A stretch of DNA of 64,000 bases from Paraflavisolibacter caeni. Lineage in GTDB: Bacteria; Bacteroidota; Bacteroidia; Chitinophagales; Chitinophagaceae. The notes beneath the pieces are model-generated. The model saw nothing but the letters and a program-made list of their open reading frames with translations. It searched no databases and was not told where the DNA came from. Positions within the stretch are counted from its first letter, which is position 1. Each line of letters opens with the position of its first letter. The stretch lies in contig NZ_JAOTIF010000001.1 of the NCBI RefSeq assembly GCF_025628885.1, forward strand, positions 1-64,000, in the 5' to 3' direction. This document shows, piece after piece, positions 27,842 through 35,914 of the stretch. A program made the translations under genes and the position numbers.

Positions 27842-29485
27842 CTATTTTATAATCACTTTTTCTACGGTTGTTTTTGCTGTAGTGCGATCAATTATTTTGA
27901 TGGTGTAAAATCCGCTCTTCAGTCCCTCTATTGTCAGATTCATATCTGCCAACTGGTGGAACTGTTTCACTGGTCTGCCGTTCACATCGCTCACAATCAC
28001 ATCTTTCAAACCGCCTTGTTCGATGAACAAAAGTTTAATCTTGCCGTCTACGGCAGGATTGGGATAAATAAGTACACTGCTCTTTTGTTCCTGACCTATA
28101 ACAGATTTAATATCACTGTAGCTGGTCTTTCCATCAAAGTCAACCTGTTGTATTTGATACTGTGTAACGGTATTGGAAACATTTGGATCCTTGTATTCAT
28201 AAGTAAGCGTGGAATTGCTGTTGCCATTTTCTGCTTGTGAGAATACAAAGGCTATGTTTTTCCATTGTCCATCTATTTTCCTTTGCACATTGAAGCCACG
28301 GTTGTTTTGTTCACTGGCTGTTTGCCATTTCAACAGCACCTGTTCTTTTTTCTGTGGGTTGCGGGCTGCGGTGAAGGATGAGAAGTGGACTGGAAGGACA
28401 GAACATTCGGATGTTAGGGATACTATTTTATCAAAACATCCTGAAGAAGATTGATAGATCAGAAATACAGGCTGTTTGCTAGGTACATTGAAAGTACTAG
28501 AAGTTGAGGCTGCTGAATTTACAGGATACGAAGCATTTAATACATCATTTTCTGCAAATACATTCGTTGTGGGATTATCATTAAACAATTGGACATTTAT
28601 CGGATAGGTAGTGGAACTTCCTGGTGTTATAGAAAAGCTTACTGTATTGCATATGTAACTTTGCGTTGTTGTAAGACTAGAAGTTGCTCCTCCAAGAGTG
28701 TTTGATTCTCCAGGTGTAAATTCACCTTTGCTTTGGGTTTTTTTCCAATTACCACACAAGCCATTACTTAATTTTGCGTAGCCTTGGCTATTCCCAGCTG
28801 CACTCTGGACTTGGAATACATCCACGTTGTTTGTTGTTATGCCAGTAAAATTTAAATTGACTGTAGTATAGGTATTAGCACAAATACTTCCTGGAGGAAT
28901 AGGTAAAGGTGTAGTAAGACTTGTAATTTTTGTTGGAACTGATAGGGAGGAATTTGCAAAAAAACCATTTACAATTGAAGTGGTACCATTGCTATTTATT
29001 TTGTATAATAATAGTGATGCATCATTTCCATTTTGAATGTTCATGAAATCTCTGAAGTTACCATTTATATTTGTAGGTCCACTCCATTGATTATTGGAAT
29101 AAGTGTACTTTGAAATATAACCACCAGAGCCAATGTCATTCCAATTAGAAAAGCTGTTTAAATCTGTTGGTGTAAAACTCTGATTAGTATTCGATTTATA
29201 TCTTACCGGATTATTTGAGCTGATCAAATAGTAAGATAGCCCCTTTATTGCAGCATTGGTTGGAAAATTATAGACATAAACGCCTTTGTCAGTCCCATTA
29301 TCAAAATAAGAAACTACAACGTAACAGTCTAAGAAAATTGTTAGTGGCGATGTATTGAAGAACTCAACATATTCGTCTTCGTTGCTGCCAGGATCAGGAA
29401 CCAATTCATTGAACCAAAGGAAACGTTGACTATTCCCAAAAAGTACTGCCAATGATAATACAATGGTGGATAAAATTTTTTTCAT
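27842..29485 (-). CDS. T9SS-secreted lamin-tail-domain protein, cassette C
   Basis: A 547-residue protein from the ATG at 29485 (MKKILSTIVLSLAVLFG, signal peptide). The frame extends upstream to 29527, but that part is the inverted-repeat leader and is rejected. The LTD-like domain has RFLWFNELVPDPGSNEDEYV and DCYVVVSYFD. The middle region with GYAKLSNGLCGNWKKT and GEFTPGES parallels cassettes B and D. The shared block starts at VLPVHFSSFTAARN and ends with IYPNPAVDGKIKLLF and GFYTIKIID, a type A sorting domain. It is closest to cassette D along its whole length. Confidence 0.85.
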   Translation of the reverse strand: MKKILSTIVLSLAVLFGNSQRFLWFNELVPDPGSNEDEYVEFFNTSPLTIFLDCYVVVSYFDNGTDKGVYVYNFPTNAAIKGLSYYLISSNNPVRYKSNTNQSFTPTDLNSFSNWNDIGSGGYISKYTYSNNQWSGPTNINGNFRDFMNIQNGNDASLLLYKINSNGTTSIVNGFFANSSLSVPTKITSLTTPLPIPPGSICANTYTTVNLNFTGITTNNVDVFQVQSAAGNSQGYAKLSNGLCGNWKKTQSKGEFTPGESNTLGGATSSLTTTQSYICNTVSFSITPGSSTTYPINVQLFNDNPTTNVFAENDVLNASYPVNSAASTSSTFNVPSKQPVFLIYQSSSGCFDKIVSLTSECSVLPVHFSSFTAARNPQKKEQVLLKWQTASEQNNRGFNVQRKIDGQWKNIAFVFSQAENGNSNSTLTYEYKDPNVSNTVTQYQIQQVDFDGKTSYSDIKSVIGQEQKSSVLIYPNPAVDGKIKLLFIEQGGLKDVIVSDVNGRPVKQFHQLADMNLTIEGLKSGFYTIKIIDRTTAKTTVEKVIIK

Positions 29486-29489
29486 CTCG

Positions 29490-29501
29490 TGATGGTTTAA
29501 A
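29490..29501. repeat. cassette C 5' inverted-repeat site
   Basis: TGATGGTTTAAA, 4 bp upstream of the ATG; differs from the A/B form at two positions. Confidence 0.75.
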
Positions 29502-29806
29502 TTGAAGAAATGTTGGTGGCGTTTCAATGGCCTTGGGGCATAGTAGTGCCTTGTGATTTAGTTTTCTCACGGAAGAAGGATGGCGTTTATGCAGTGTAGT
29601 GAGGACAGCTTAAAGAATCAAGTTGTCAATGATGTGGCTTATAACAGGTGTGGATTGGAGTGATCCTTGGTGTTTATTCCAGGTTCAGGTTGTCCAGAAT
29701 AGAGATTGGTTGTACGAGCTGAATTGATGCAGGTAAAAAGCCTGTTTTCTATGCAAGCAAGGCTGTTTTCAAAAGGGTGGAGGAAGTTTTGTTGTATTCG
29801 TTACTA

Positions 29807-29837
29807 CAAACTTAATAGGGGTTTTTTATTAATGCAA
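29807..29837 (-). promoter_or_regulatory. cassette C promoter
   Basis: On the minus strand TTG, 20 bp, TAAGTTTG (29807-29814), a full match to TAnnTTTG. The CTTGCATTAA at the -33 side is shared with cassette A. Confidence 0.75.
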
Positions 29838-29955
29838 GTTTTTACAAAGAAATCTATAATAATTCTTTTCCCTTTAATATTGGCCATTTATACCTGATAA
29901 TAAACAACGGCAGCAAAGAAACAAATTGAAAATAATCAACATGTATAATAAGAAA

Positions 29956-29985
29956 AAGGGGATTTGCCTGGAAAGGCATCCCCTT
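29956..29985 (-). terminator. cassette D terminator (conserved hairpin)
   Basis: Outer stem AAGGGGA/TCCCCTT, inner stem TGCCT/AGGCA, loop GGAA, with a T-run after it on the minus strand. Confidence 0.85.
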
Positions 29986-30001
29986 GTAAGGAGTAACCAA
30001 C

Positions 30002-30013
30002 CTTAAATTATCG
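30002..30013. repeat. cassette D 3' inverted-repeat site
   Basis: CTTAAATTATCG, abutting the TAG stop (30014-30016). The final G is matched by a C at the first base of the 5' site, a compensated change relative to cassettes A-C. Confidence 0.78.
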
Positions 30014-31663
30014 CTAGTTTATAATTACCTTTTCAACAGAAGTGACCATTGTCGAGCGGTCAATAACTTTTATGGTATAGAAGCCTCTTGGCAAACCCTC
30101 TATAGAGAGGTTATTGTCCTTTACTTGGGGGAACTGCTTTACCAGCCTGCCACTTGCATCACTTACGATTACTTGTTTTACTGCATTTTGCTCCTTGAAT
30201 AGTACGTTAACCTTTCCGTTGATGCCGGGATTGGGATAAACGACCAAACCGCCGTTTTGTTCGGTGCTCAGCACGGTTCTTACATCACTGAAGTCTGACT
30301 TGCCATCCATATCTACCTGCTGCAGCCTGTATTGTGTTGCCGTGCTAAAATTGTTGATATCAGTATACTCGTAAGATAAAGTTGTATTGCTGTTGCCATT
30401 GCCTGCCTGGGAGGTTACGAAAGCTATATTCTTCCATTCTCCCGATACTTTGCGCTGTACATTGAAGCCCCGGTTGTTTTGCTCACTGGCTGTTTCCCAT
30501 TTCAATACTACCTGTTCTTTTTTCTGCTTGCTGCGGGCTGCAGTAAAAGACCGTAAGCGGACCGGAAGCACAGAACATGTCGTTGTTAATGCCGCTACAT
30601 TACCCAAACATCCAAGAGAAGTCTGGTATACTAATAATACAGCCCGGCTGCTAATGGGGACAGTGAACGTATTGGATGCTGAGGCAGAAGATTCAACCGA
30701 CTTGGAAGTAATATATTCATCTGTTGCTTCAAAAAATCCCGTTTGGGGTTTATCATAAAACAACTGAACTGTGATTGGGTAGGTCGTTGAACCGTTAGTT
30801 GTTATTGAGAAGCTTACCGTATTGCAGGAATAGTCCTGAATTGTTGTAAGATTTGAAGTTACTGTTCCAAAGTTGTTTGATGTACCGGGAGTATGTTCAC
30901 CTTGTGAAGTCTTCTCCCAGTTTCCGCATAGTCCGTCTCTTTTTTTGGCATATCCATTTCCAGTTCCGGGAGCTTCTATTAATGAGATAATATCAATATT
31001 GTTATAAGTTATCAATTTAAAGTCGAGATTAACTGTTGATGTAAAACAATTGCCCACAGGTGTAATTGGTAAAAGAGCAAATGTTTTCAAATGATTTATC
31101 AAGGCTTCAACATCCGAACTTCGGGGATTGGCAACAAAGCCATTGACAAACGATATGGTACCATCACTGTTGATCTTAAAGAGAAACAGAGTAGCATCCA
31201 TTCCACCTGCATCAGCAATGAAGTTATTGAAGTCTGTATTCAAAGATTCACCTGCCCCCCAGTTACCATTGCTATATGTATATTTTAAAAGTGATCCTCC
31301 TGCGCCGCTACTATTCCAATTGCTGAAACTGGTTGGATCCGACGGCGTATAAGTACCACCTCTAAAATTTACGGGGCTGCCTGAACTAATCAGGTAACGT
31401 GATAAACCTTTAATTACGGCATTACTTGGAAAGTCATATATATAGACAGCCTCTTCTCTCCCGGGTAATTTGTCAAAGTATGACACAACAACATAGCAAT
31501 CTAACGCTATCGGATCCCTGGATGAATTATAGAACTCAATGTATTCATTATTGCCAGTGCCTGCATCAGGGATGAGTTCATTGAACCATAAAGAGCGGGA
31601 AGTTTGTGCTTTGCCAAAGAGCATGGCAAGGGTCAGCAAAAGAGTGGGTACAACTTTTTTCAT
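30014..31663 (-). CDS. T9SS-secreted lamin-tail-domain protein, cassette D
   Basis: A 549-residue protein. Signal peptide MKKVVPTLLLTLAMLFGKAQ. The LTD-like domain has SLWFNELIPDAGTGNNEYI and LDCYVVVSYFDK. The middle contains NGYAKKRDGLCGNWEKT and GEHTPGTSN. The shared block starts at VLPVRLRSFTAARS (about 364), with NNRGFNVQRK, and ends in VYPNPGINGKVNVLF and GFYTIKVID. It is first in the leftward array and has the best promoter match of the four. Confidence 0.85.
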   Translation of the reverse strand: MKKVVPTLLLTLAMLFGKAQTSRSLWFNELIPDAGTGNNEYIEFYNSSRDPIALDCYVVVSYFDKLPGREEAVYIYDFPSNAVIKGLSRYLISSGSPVNFRGGTYTPSDPTSFSNWNSSGAGGSLLKYTYSNGNWGAGESLNTDFNNFIADAGGMDATLFLFKINSDGTISFVNGFVANPRSSDVEALINHLKTFALLPITPVGNCFTSTVNLDFKLITYNNIDIISLIEAPGTGNGYAKKRDGLCGNWEKTSQGEHTPGTSNNFGTVTSNLTTIQDYSCNTVSFSITTNGSTTYPITVQLFYDKPQTGFFEATDEYITSKSVESSASASNTFTVPISSRAVLLVYQTSLGCLGNVAALTTTCSVLPVRLRSFTAARSKQKKEQVVLKWETASEQNNRGFNVQRKVSGEWKNIAFVTSQAGNGNSNTTLSYEYTDINNFSTATQYRLQQVDMDGKSDFSDVRTVLSTEQNGGLVVYPNPGINGKVNVLFKEQNAVKQVIVSDASGRLVKQFPQVKDNNLSIEGLPRGFYTIKVIDRSTMVTSVEKVIIN

Positions 31664-31667
31664 TCAG

Positions 31668-31679
31668 CGATAGTTTAAA
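31668..31679. repeat. cassette D 5' inverted-repeat site
   Basis: CGATAGTTTAAA, 4 bp upstream of the ATG. Extended pairing AGCGAT/ATCGCT with the 3' site is possible. Confidence 0.78.
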
Positions 31680-31967
31680 GGGTTACGGTTGGTTTCAACG
31701 GCATAGCAATGCCATTGTGAAAAAAGTTTTCGCAGAAAATGGATTGTGGAAATTCGTAGAATGAGGACTAATGGATGTGGGCTGCTTTGTTAGCCTGACC
31801 ACTTGGTTTCTTTAGGATCTTGTTGTTAAGGTTACTCAGGTTAAGTTGGTCTATATACTACAAACATAATAGGGGTTAATAACTATTCAAAGCATTTTGT
31901 AGAAAATATTTTGAATGCTTGTAAGGTATAGCAAGAAGAACGGTGAGCAATAATAAAATTGACCAAC
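31680..31967. other. cassette D leader and promoter region
   Basis: No gene. It contains a leader of about 190 nt for cassette D and its promoter at 31861-31891; nothing else stands out. Confidence 0.65.
31861..31891 (-). promoter_or_regulatory. cassette D promoter
   Basis: On the minus strand TTTG, 19 bp, TATGTTTG (31861-31868), a full match to the Bacteroidota consensus. Confidence 0.82.
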
Positions 31968-32162
31968 TTATTGATTGAGGGCTAATTTCATTTTTATGGC
32001 TTTTATTCTGGACCAAAGCATGGTTAGCGTATGAGCATCTACATTGTCACCCAGGCATTCTGCATACGCATCTTCTAATTCCCTGAGTTTAGCTTCCAGA
32101 TAAATGGTAGCATATTCGGGAATCAGTGTATTGGGAAATTGATTAATGATGGCCGTATTCAT
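31968..32162 (-). CDS. small protein of unknown function
   Basis: A 64-residue frame starting MNTAIINQFPNTLIPEYA and rich in helix-forming residues (YLEAKLRELEDAYAECLG, then TLTMLWSRIKAIKMKLAL). No family is recognised and there is no signal peptide. Coding is plausible from its composition and its fit between the cassette D promoter and the pdxA stop, 144 bp away. Confidence 0.55.
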   Translation of the reverse strand: MNTAIINQFPNTLIPEYATIYLEAKLRELEDAYAECLGDNVDAHTLTMLWSRIKAIKMKLALNQ

Positions 32163-32306
32163 AGAAAAGTGATTAATGCAAACTAAAAGGAAATCACTTT
32201 ATCTCTAGATCAATTACTCTTAAAATTGGATATATTAAGGGTTTTGCTGGATGAATAAATAAGAAATGGCCCTTCCCGCCACTGCGGCAAGGGCTAGGAG
32301 GTAAGG

Positions 32307-33401
32307 TTATTTCGCGTCAATAGAATCATCGATCTTTTCGTCCTCAACATTCTTCAGGACTTCCGCAGTAATCTTTCGCAAAGGATTCCTGTTGCGTTCT
32401 TCATACGCTTCCCTGTGTTGCAGGATGTCTATACAACCAAACAAAGCGGTCAAAAAGGATGTCGGATCTGCAACATTTTTTCCTGCAATGTCAAAGCCGG
32501 TCCCGTGGTCGGGCGATGTGCGGACAAACGGCAGGCCTGCGCTAAAGTTGACGCCCTCACCAACCGCAATGGTCTTAAAGGGGATCAGCCCCTGATCGTG
32601 ATACATAGCCAGAACTGCATCAAACTGGAGGTAACTTCTACGTGCAAAGAATGCATCTGCGCTGAAGGGCCCGAACACCAGCATATTTTGTTTAGCTTCT
32701 TTGATGGCAGGTTTAATGATTTCTTCCTCCTCATTTCCGATCAGCCCTTCGTCACCGGCATGCGGGTTCAATCCCAGCACGGCAATCTTAGGTTTGTCGA
32801 TGCCAAAGTCTTGACGCAGACTCTGATGCAGCATGTTTAGCTTAGAGCGGATTGCTTTTTTGGTTATTTGGCTGGCAACATCTTTTATTGATACATGCTC
32901 TGTCACCAGGGCAACCTTCAGATCATCGGTGTACAGCAGCATCAGCACGTCTTCACTTTCTGCAATATCTTTTAGAAATGGGGTATGCCCTGTATAATTA
33001 AATTGTTCACCCTGCACATTCTTTTTATGAATAGGCGCTGTCACTAATCCCTGGATGTGTCCTTGTTTCAAGGCTTCAGCAGCCGCTAGTAAAGAGTTTA
33101 CTGCATACTTACCGCCTGTTTCATTTAATTGGCCGGGGGTAATGGTCACTTCTTCTTCCCAGCAGTTGAATACATGAATCTGCTTGGGGCTAATGCGGGA
33201 GAAGTCTTTGATCATCTGGTAATTAAAATGAACATCCGGGACTGACTTACGGTAAAAGTTTATCAATTTATGAGAGCCGAAAATGACCGGTGTACACTGA
33301 TCAAGGAGTCGTTGGTCGGCCAGCGATTTAATGATTACTTCAACGCCAATACCGTTGATGTCGCCGCAGCTTATGCCTATGATGGGTTTGTTTGGTGTCA
33401 T
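32307..33401 (-). CDS. pdxA: 4-hydroxythreonine-4-phosphate dehydrogenase
   Basis: A 364-residue enzyme of the deoxyxylulose-dependent pyridoxal phosphate pathway, oxidising 4-phosphohydroxy-threonine. It opens with PIIGISCGDINGIGVEVIIK. Further signatures are GLVTAPIHKKNV, YTGHTPFLKD (metal His), GLNPHAGDEGLIG, YHDQGLIPFKT (metal His) and FVRTSPDHGTGFDIAGK. Length is slightly longer than in E. coli, with an extended charged C-terminus. Divergent from ksgA, a common pairing in bacteria. PdxH of the same pathway is at 61133. Confidence 0.96.
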   Translation of the reverse strand: MTPNKPIIGISCGDINGIGVEVIIKSLADQRLLDQCTPVIFGSHKLINFYRKSVPDVHFNYQMIKDFSRISPKQIHVFNCWEEEVTITPGQLNETGGKYAVNSLLAAAEALKQGHIQGLVTAPIHKKNVQGEQFNYTGHTPFLKDIAESEDVLMLLYTDDLKVALVTEHVSIKDVASQITKKAIRSKLNMLHQSLRQDFGIDKPKIAVLGLNPHAGDEGLIGNEEEEIIKPAIKEAKQNMLVFGPFSADAFFARRSYLQFDAVLAMYHDQGLIPFKTIAVGEGVNFSAGLPFVRTSPDHGTGFDIAGKNVADPTSFLTALFGCIDILQHREAYEERNRNPLRKITAEVLKNVEDEKIDDSIDAK

Positions 33402-33741
33402 AATTAGGCGTAAAGGTACAATGAGAAGGCTTTAGTTAGTGGGTTGTAGCTGAGGGAAATTTAAATTATGATAAGGTGAATCATTTATGAACATATATAG
33501 TAAATTATGCAAAAGCAAATACTTGATGTTCAATTATTTTTAATTGTTTTATGCAACTTTTATTTTTGGTTGGGATGTACGCGATTTGTCTTCTTGGGTA
33601 TTTTATTTCAAATCGCTAATAGAGGACAAGAACTTCCTCCGGAAGGTATATATTCTAAAATAGCGTTTCAGATGAGTGAAGGTTTGTATCTGTCTAGGTA
33701 TGCAGAAATGAATTTAAACTTTTGCATTTACATTTGCAGCA
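33402..33741. other. pdxA-ksgA divergent intergenic region
   Basis: A 94-codon frame from 33507 runs into ksgA in another frame and looks like chance. A TACATTTG box at 33729-33736 is 5 bp from the ksgA ATG, so ksgA could have a leaderless or near-leaderless message. Confidence 0.55.
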
Positions 33742-34497
33742 ATGAATTACACCCTCAAAAAATCGCTGGGGCAGCATTTCTTAAAAGATGAAAATGTGTG
33801 CAGGAATATTGTGGCAGAGCTCACCAAATGTCCTTTCAAAAACCTGGTTGAAGTAGGGCCAGGGGGCGGTGCCCTGACGAAATACCTGCTGCAATTGCCT
33901 GATGTGCATTTTAAGGCGGTGGAACTCGATGAAGAAAAAGTAACCTATTTAAAACATACATATCCACAATTGCAGGACAAAATCATTCACCAAAGTATCC
34001 TGGATGTAGGCAAACCTTTTCAAGACAGGTTTACCGTTGTGGGCAATTTCCCATACAATATTTCTACACAGATCGTTTTTAAAATACTGGAGTGGAAGGA
34101 TGATGTGGAATGCATGGTGGGCATGTTTCAAAAAGAAGTGGCTCAGCGTATTGCTGCAAAAGAAGGCAGCAAAGTTTATGGTGTGACCAGTGTGCTGGTA
34201 CAGGCATATTTTGATGTGGTCTATCTTTTTGAAGTGAGTGAACAAAGTTTTACACCCCCACCCAAAGTAAAAAGTGCTGTGATCAAACTGCTGCCCCGAA
34301 AAGAGAGCATAGCCGTAAAATCGGATAAGGCATTTTTTAGTCTTGTGAAAACGGCTTTCCAGCAAAGACGCAAGACAATGCGCAATGCATGTAAAAGCCT
34401 TTTCAGTCCTGAAGTACTGCAACAGGATATCTTTGCCAAGCGTGCCGAACAATTATCTGTGACTGATTTTGCACAACTAAGTTTTCAAATGCAATAA
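33742..34497 (+). CDS. ksgA: 16S rRNA dimethyladenosine transferase
   Basis: A 251-residue SAM-dependent methyltransferase that dimethylates two adjacent adenosines of 16S helix 45. It begins with KKSLGQHFLKDENV, the family start; the SAM site is VEVGPGGGALTKYL, the catalytic motif is VGNFPYNIST, and FTPPPKVKSAVIKL is the conserved later motif. The C-terminal helical domain is present, so the gene is complete. It lies 28 bp upstream of the dehydrogenase gene on the same strand. Confidence 0.96.
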   Translation: MNYTLKKSLGQHFLKDENVCRNIVAELTKCPFKNLVEVGPGGGALTKYLLQLPDVHFKAVELDEEKVTYLKHTYPQLQDKIIHQSILDVGKPFQDRFTVVGNFPYNISTQIVFKILEWKDDVECMVGMFQKEVAQRIAAKEGSKVYGVTSVLVQAYFDVVYLFEVSEQSFTPPPKVKSAVIKLLPRKESIAVKSDKAFFSLVKTAFQQRRKTMRNACKSLFSPEVLQQDIFAKRAEQLSVTDFAQLSFQMQ

Positions 34498-34525
34498 TTT
34501 GTTTGTAGTAAAAGTTTAATTCAGA

Positions 34526-35452
34526 ATGTCTAGAATTCTTATATCCGCCCCTGTTCATGAAACGCTAATACAACGTTTTAAAAAGCTTGACTACCAGGTT
34601 GACTACCAGCCTGCAATTAACTACGAACAGTTGCTGGAAACTATTCCTGGTGTTGAAGGATTGGTGGTAACTACCAGGTTGAAAATTGATAAGAGCATAT
34701 TAGATGCGGCTACTCATTTAAAATGGATAGGGCGTTTAGGCAGTGGAATGGAGCTGATTGATGAAGATTATGCAGTGCAAAAAGGCATTCAATGTGTAAG
34801 TACTCCGGAAGGCAACCGCAATGCAGTAGGGGAACATGCCCTGGGACTCTTGCTCAACCTGATGAACAATATTTCTAAGTCGTATGATGAAGTGAAAAAA
34901 GGTATCTGGCTGCGCAATGAAAATCGTGGCGTAGAGTTGGGTGGTAAAACTGTAGGCATTATTGGTTATGGCAACAACGGATCTGCCTTTGGACGGCTAT
35001 TGCAGTCATTCGGTGTTACAGTGCTGGCCTATGATAAATATAAGTTTGGATTTGCTGAGGGTTATGTAAAAGAGGCTAATATGGAACAAATCTGTCGATA
35101 TGCAGATGTTGTCAGTTTTCATGTGCCACTGACATCTGAAACTTTTCATATGGCCAATGTGGATTTCTTTGCTTCACTCAAAAGAAAGCCTTATTTCCTT
35201 TCTACCTGCCGCGGACCTGTTACAGATACTGTTGCTTTGATCGATGCGTTAAAGAGTGGGCAGATAGCAGGTGCAGGTCTGGATGTATTGGAAAATGAAA
35301 AGTTGAAAACGTATACTGAAACAGAAAGGGAACAATTGGATTTCCTGGCTGCGCAGCCCAATGTCATTATTACGCCACATATTGCCGGTTACAGTTATGA
35401 AGCTTATCTTCGGATGGCAGAAGTATTACTGGATAAATTGGGCATTAAATAA
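34526..35452 (+). CDS. D-isomer-specific 2-hydroxyacid dehydrogenase
   Basis: A 308-residue NAD-dependent enzyme. The Rossmann motif is [18 protein letters not shown] near residue 141. Catalytic residues of the family can be seen: Arg in STCRGPV, Glu in [10 protein letters not shown] and His in [20 protein letters not shown] and [15 protein letters not shown] match the phosphoglycerate dehydrogenase-like branch, but the usual C-terminal ACT domain of SerA is lacking. The substrate is not certain. Confidence 0.9.
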   Translation: MSRILISAPVHETLIQRFKKLDYQVDYQPAINYEQLLETIPGVEGLVVTTRLKIDKSILDAATHLKWIGRLGSGMELIDEDYAVQKGIQCVSTPEGNRNAVGEHALGLLLNLMNNISKSYDEVKKGIWLRNENRGVELGGKTVGIIGYGNNGSAFGRLLQSFGVTVLAYDKYKFGFAEGYVKEANMEQICRYADVVSFHVPLTSETFHMANVDFFASLKRKPYFLSTCRGPVTDTVALIDALKSGQIAGAGLDVLENEKLKTYTETEREQLDFLAAQPNVIITPHIAGYSYEAYLRMAEVLLDKLGIK

Positions 35453-35482
35453 AATTATCAGTGATTCCATCAAGGTGGGCGT

Positions 35483-35555
35483 AAGTATTATTGATTATTG
35501 ATTGTTGCGACACATCTTTCAACACAAATTCTTAATTTAATAATCAATAATACTT
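35483..35555. repeat. 17-bp inverted repeat after the dehydrogenase gene
   Basis: AAGTATTATTGATTATT (35483-35499) and AATAATCAATAATACTT (35539-35555) are perfect inverse copies, 39 nt apart. There is no GC-rich base or T-run, so it is not a normal terminator. It occupies the gene-free stretch 35453-35706 before the EPS promoter. Confidence 0.75.
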
Positions 35556-35706
35556 AATCCTTGTTTGGTAAAACATGATTGAATGAAACTCCTCGTGATT
35601 TCAATCCCTTGTTTCGTAGATTTCCTACGAAGATTTACAATTATTAATAGTTTTCATTTATAATTTTTTAAGATATTAGTAAGTAATAAACTAGTATTTG
35701 ACGTTA

Positions 35707-35737
35707 TTGGTTTTGGTAAATAAGGTAGTTACTTTTA
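35707..35737 (+). promoter_or_regulatory. EPS locus promoter
   Basis: TTG (35707-35709), 20 bp, TACTTTTA (35730-35737), 16 bp before the mini-gene ATG. The surrounding sequence, from TAATAAACTAGT to the ATG, is repeated near 54.2 kb. Confidence 0.65.
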
Positions 35738-35753
35738 TCTAAAATCAATACCC

Positions 35754-35894
35754 ATGAAAACTTTTATTTCTTACACATTGCTTGGCTTATTTTATATAGG
35801 TCTTGCATCATCTTCTTCTATTATTAAAGAAGAATTCTCCAAAGCTGTTGTTAGTAAAAATACGGTTGCCAATCACGGCAAAGTAAATCGATAA
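35754..35894 (+). CDS. EPS-locus leader mini-gene, small secreted peptide
   Basis: A 46-codon frame, MKTFISYTLLGLFYIGLASS followed by a polar Lys/Asn-rich end (KEEFSKAVVSKNT). The N-terminus is a good signal peptide. It stops 20 bp before the Wza-like gene, so it is the first gene of the EPS transcript. A paralogue lies at 54271-54363. Function unknown; a leader peptide or a small envelope peptide are possible. Confidence 0.5.
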   Translation: MKTFISYTLLGLFYIGLASSSSIIKEEFSKAVVSKNTVANHGKVNR

Positions 35895-35914
35895 TAAATT
35901 AAGAAAGGCCGGTA

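Larger units (their letters stand above)
29502..30001. other. spacer between cassettes C and D: leader, promoter and cassette D terminator
   Basis: No convincing gene; a 63-codon frame at 29706-29897 has no family features. It holds a leader of about 315 nt for cassette C, the promoter at 29807-29837 and the terminator of cassette D at 29956-29985. Confidence 0.65.

Noticed and set aside
29706-29897. 63-codon plus frame between cassettes C and D
   Set aside because: It overlaps the cassette C promoter on the other strand and shows no family or signal features beyond chance.
33507-33791. 94-codon plus frame before ksgA
   Set aside because: It runs into ksgA in another frame and has composition unlike the neighbouring proteins.
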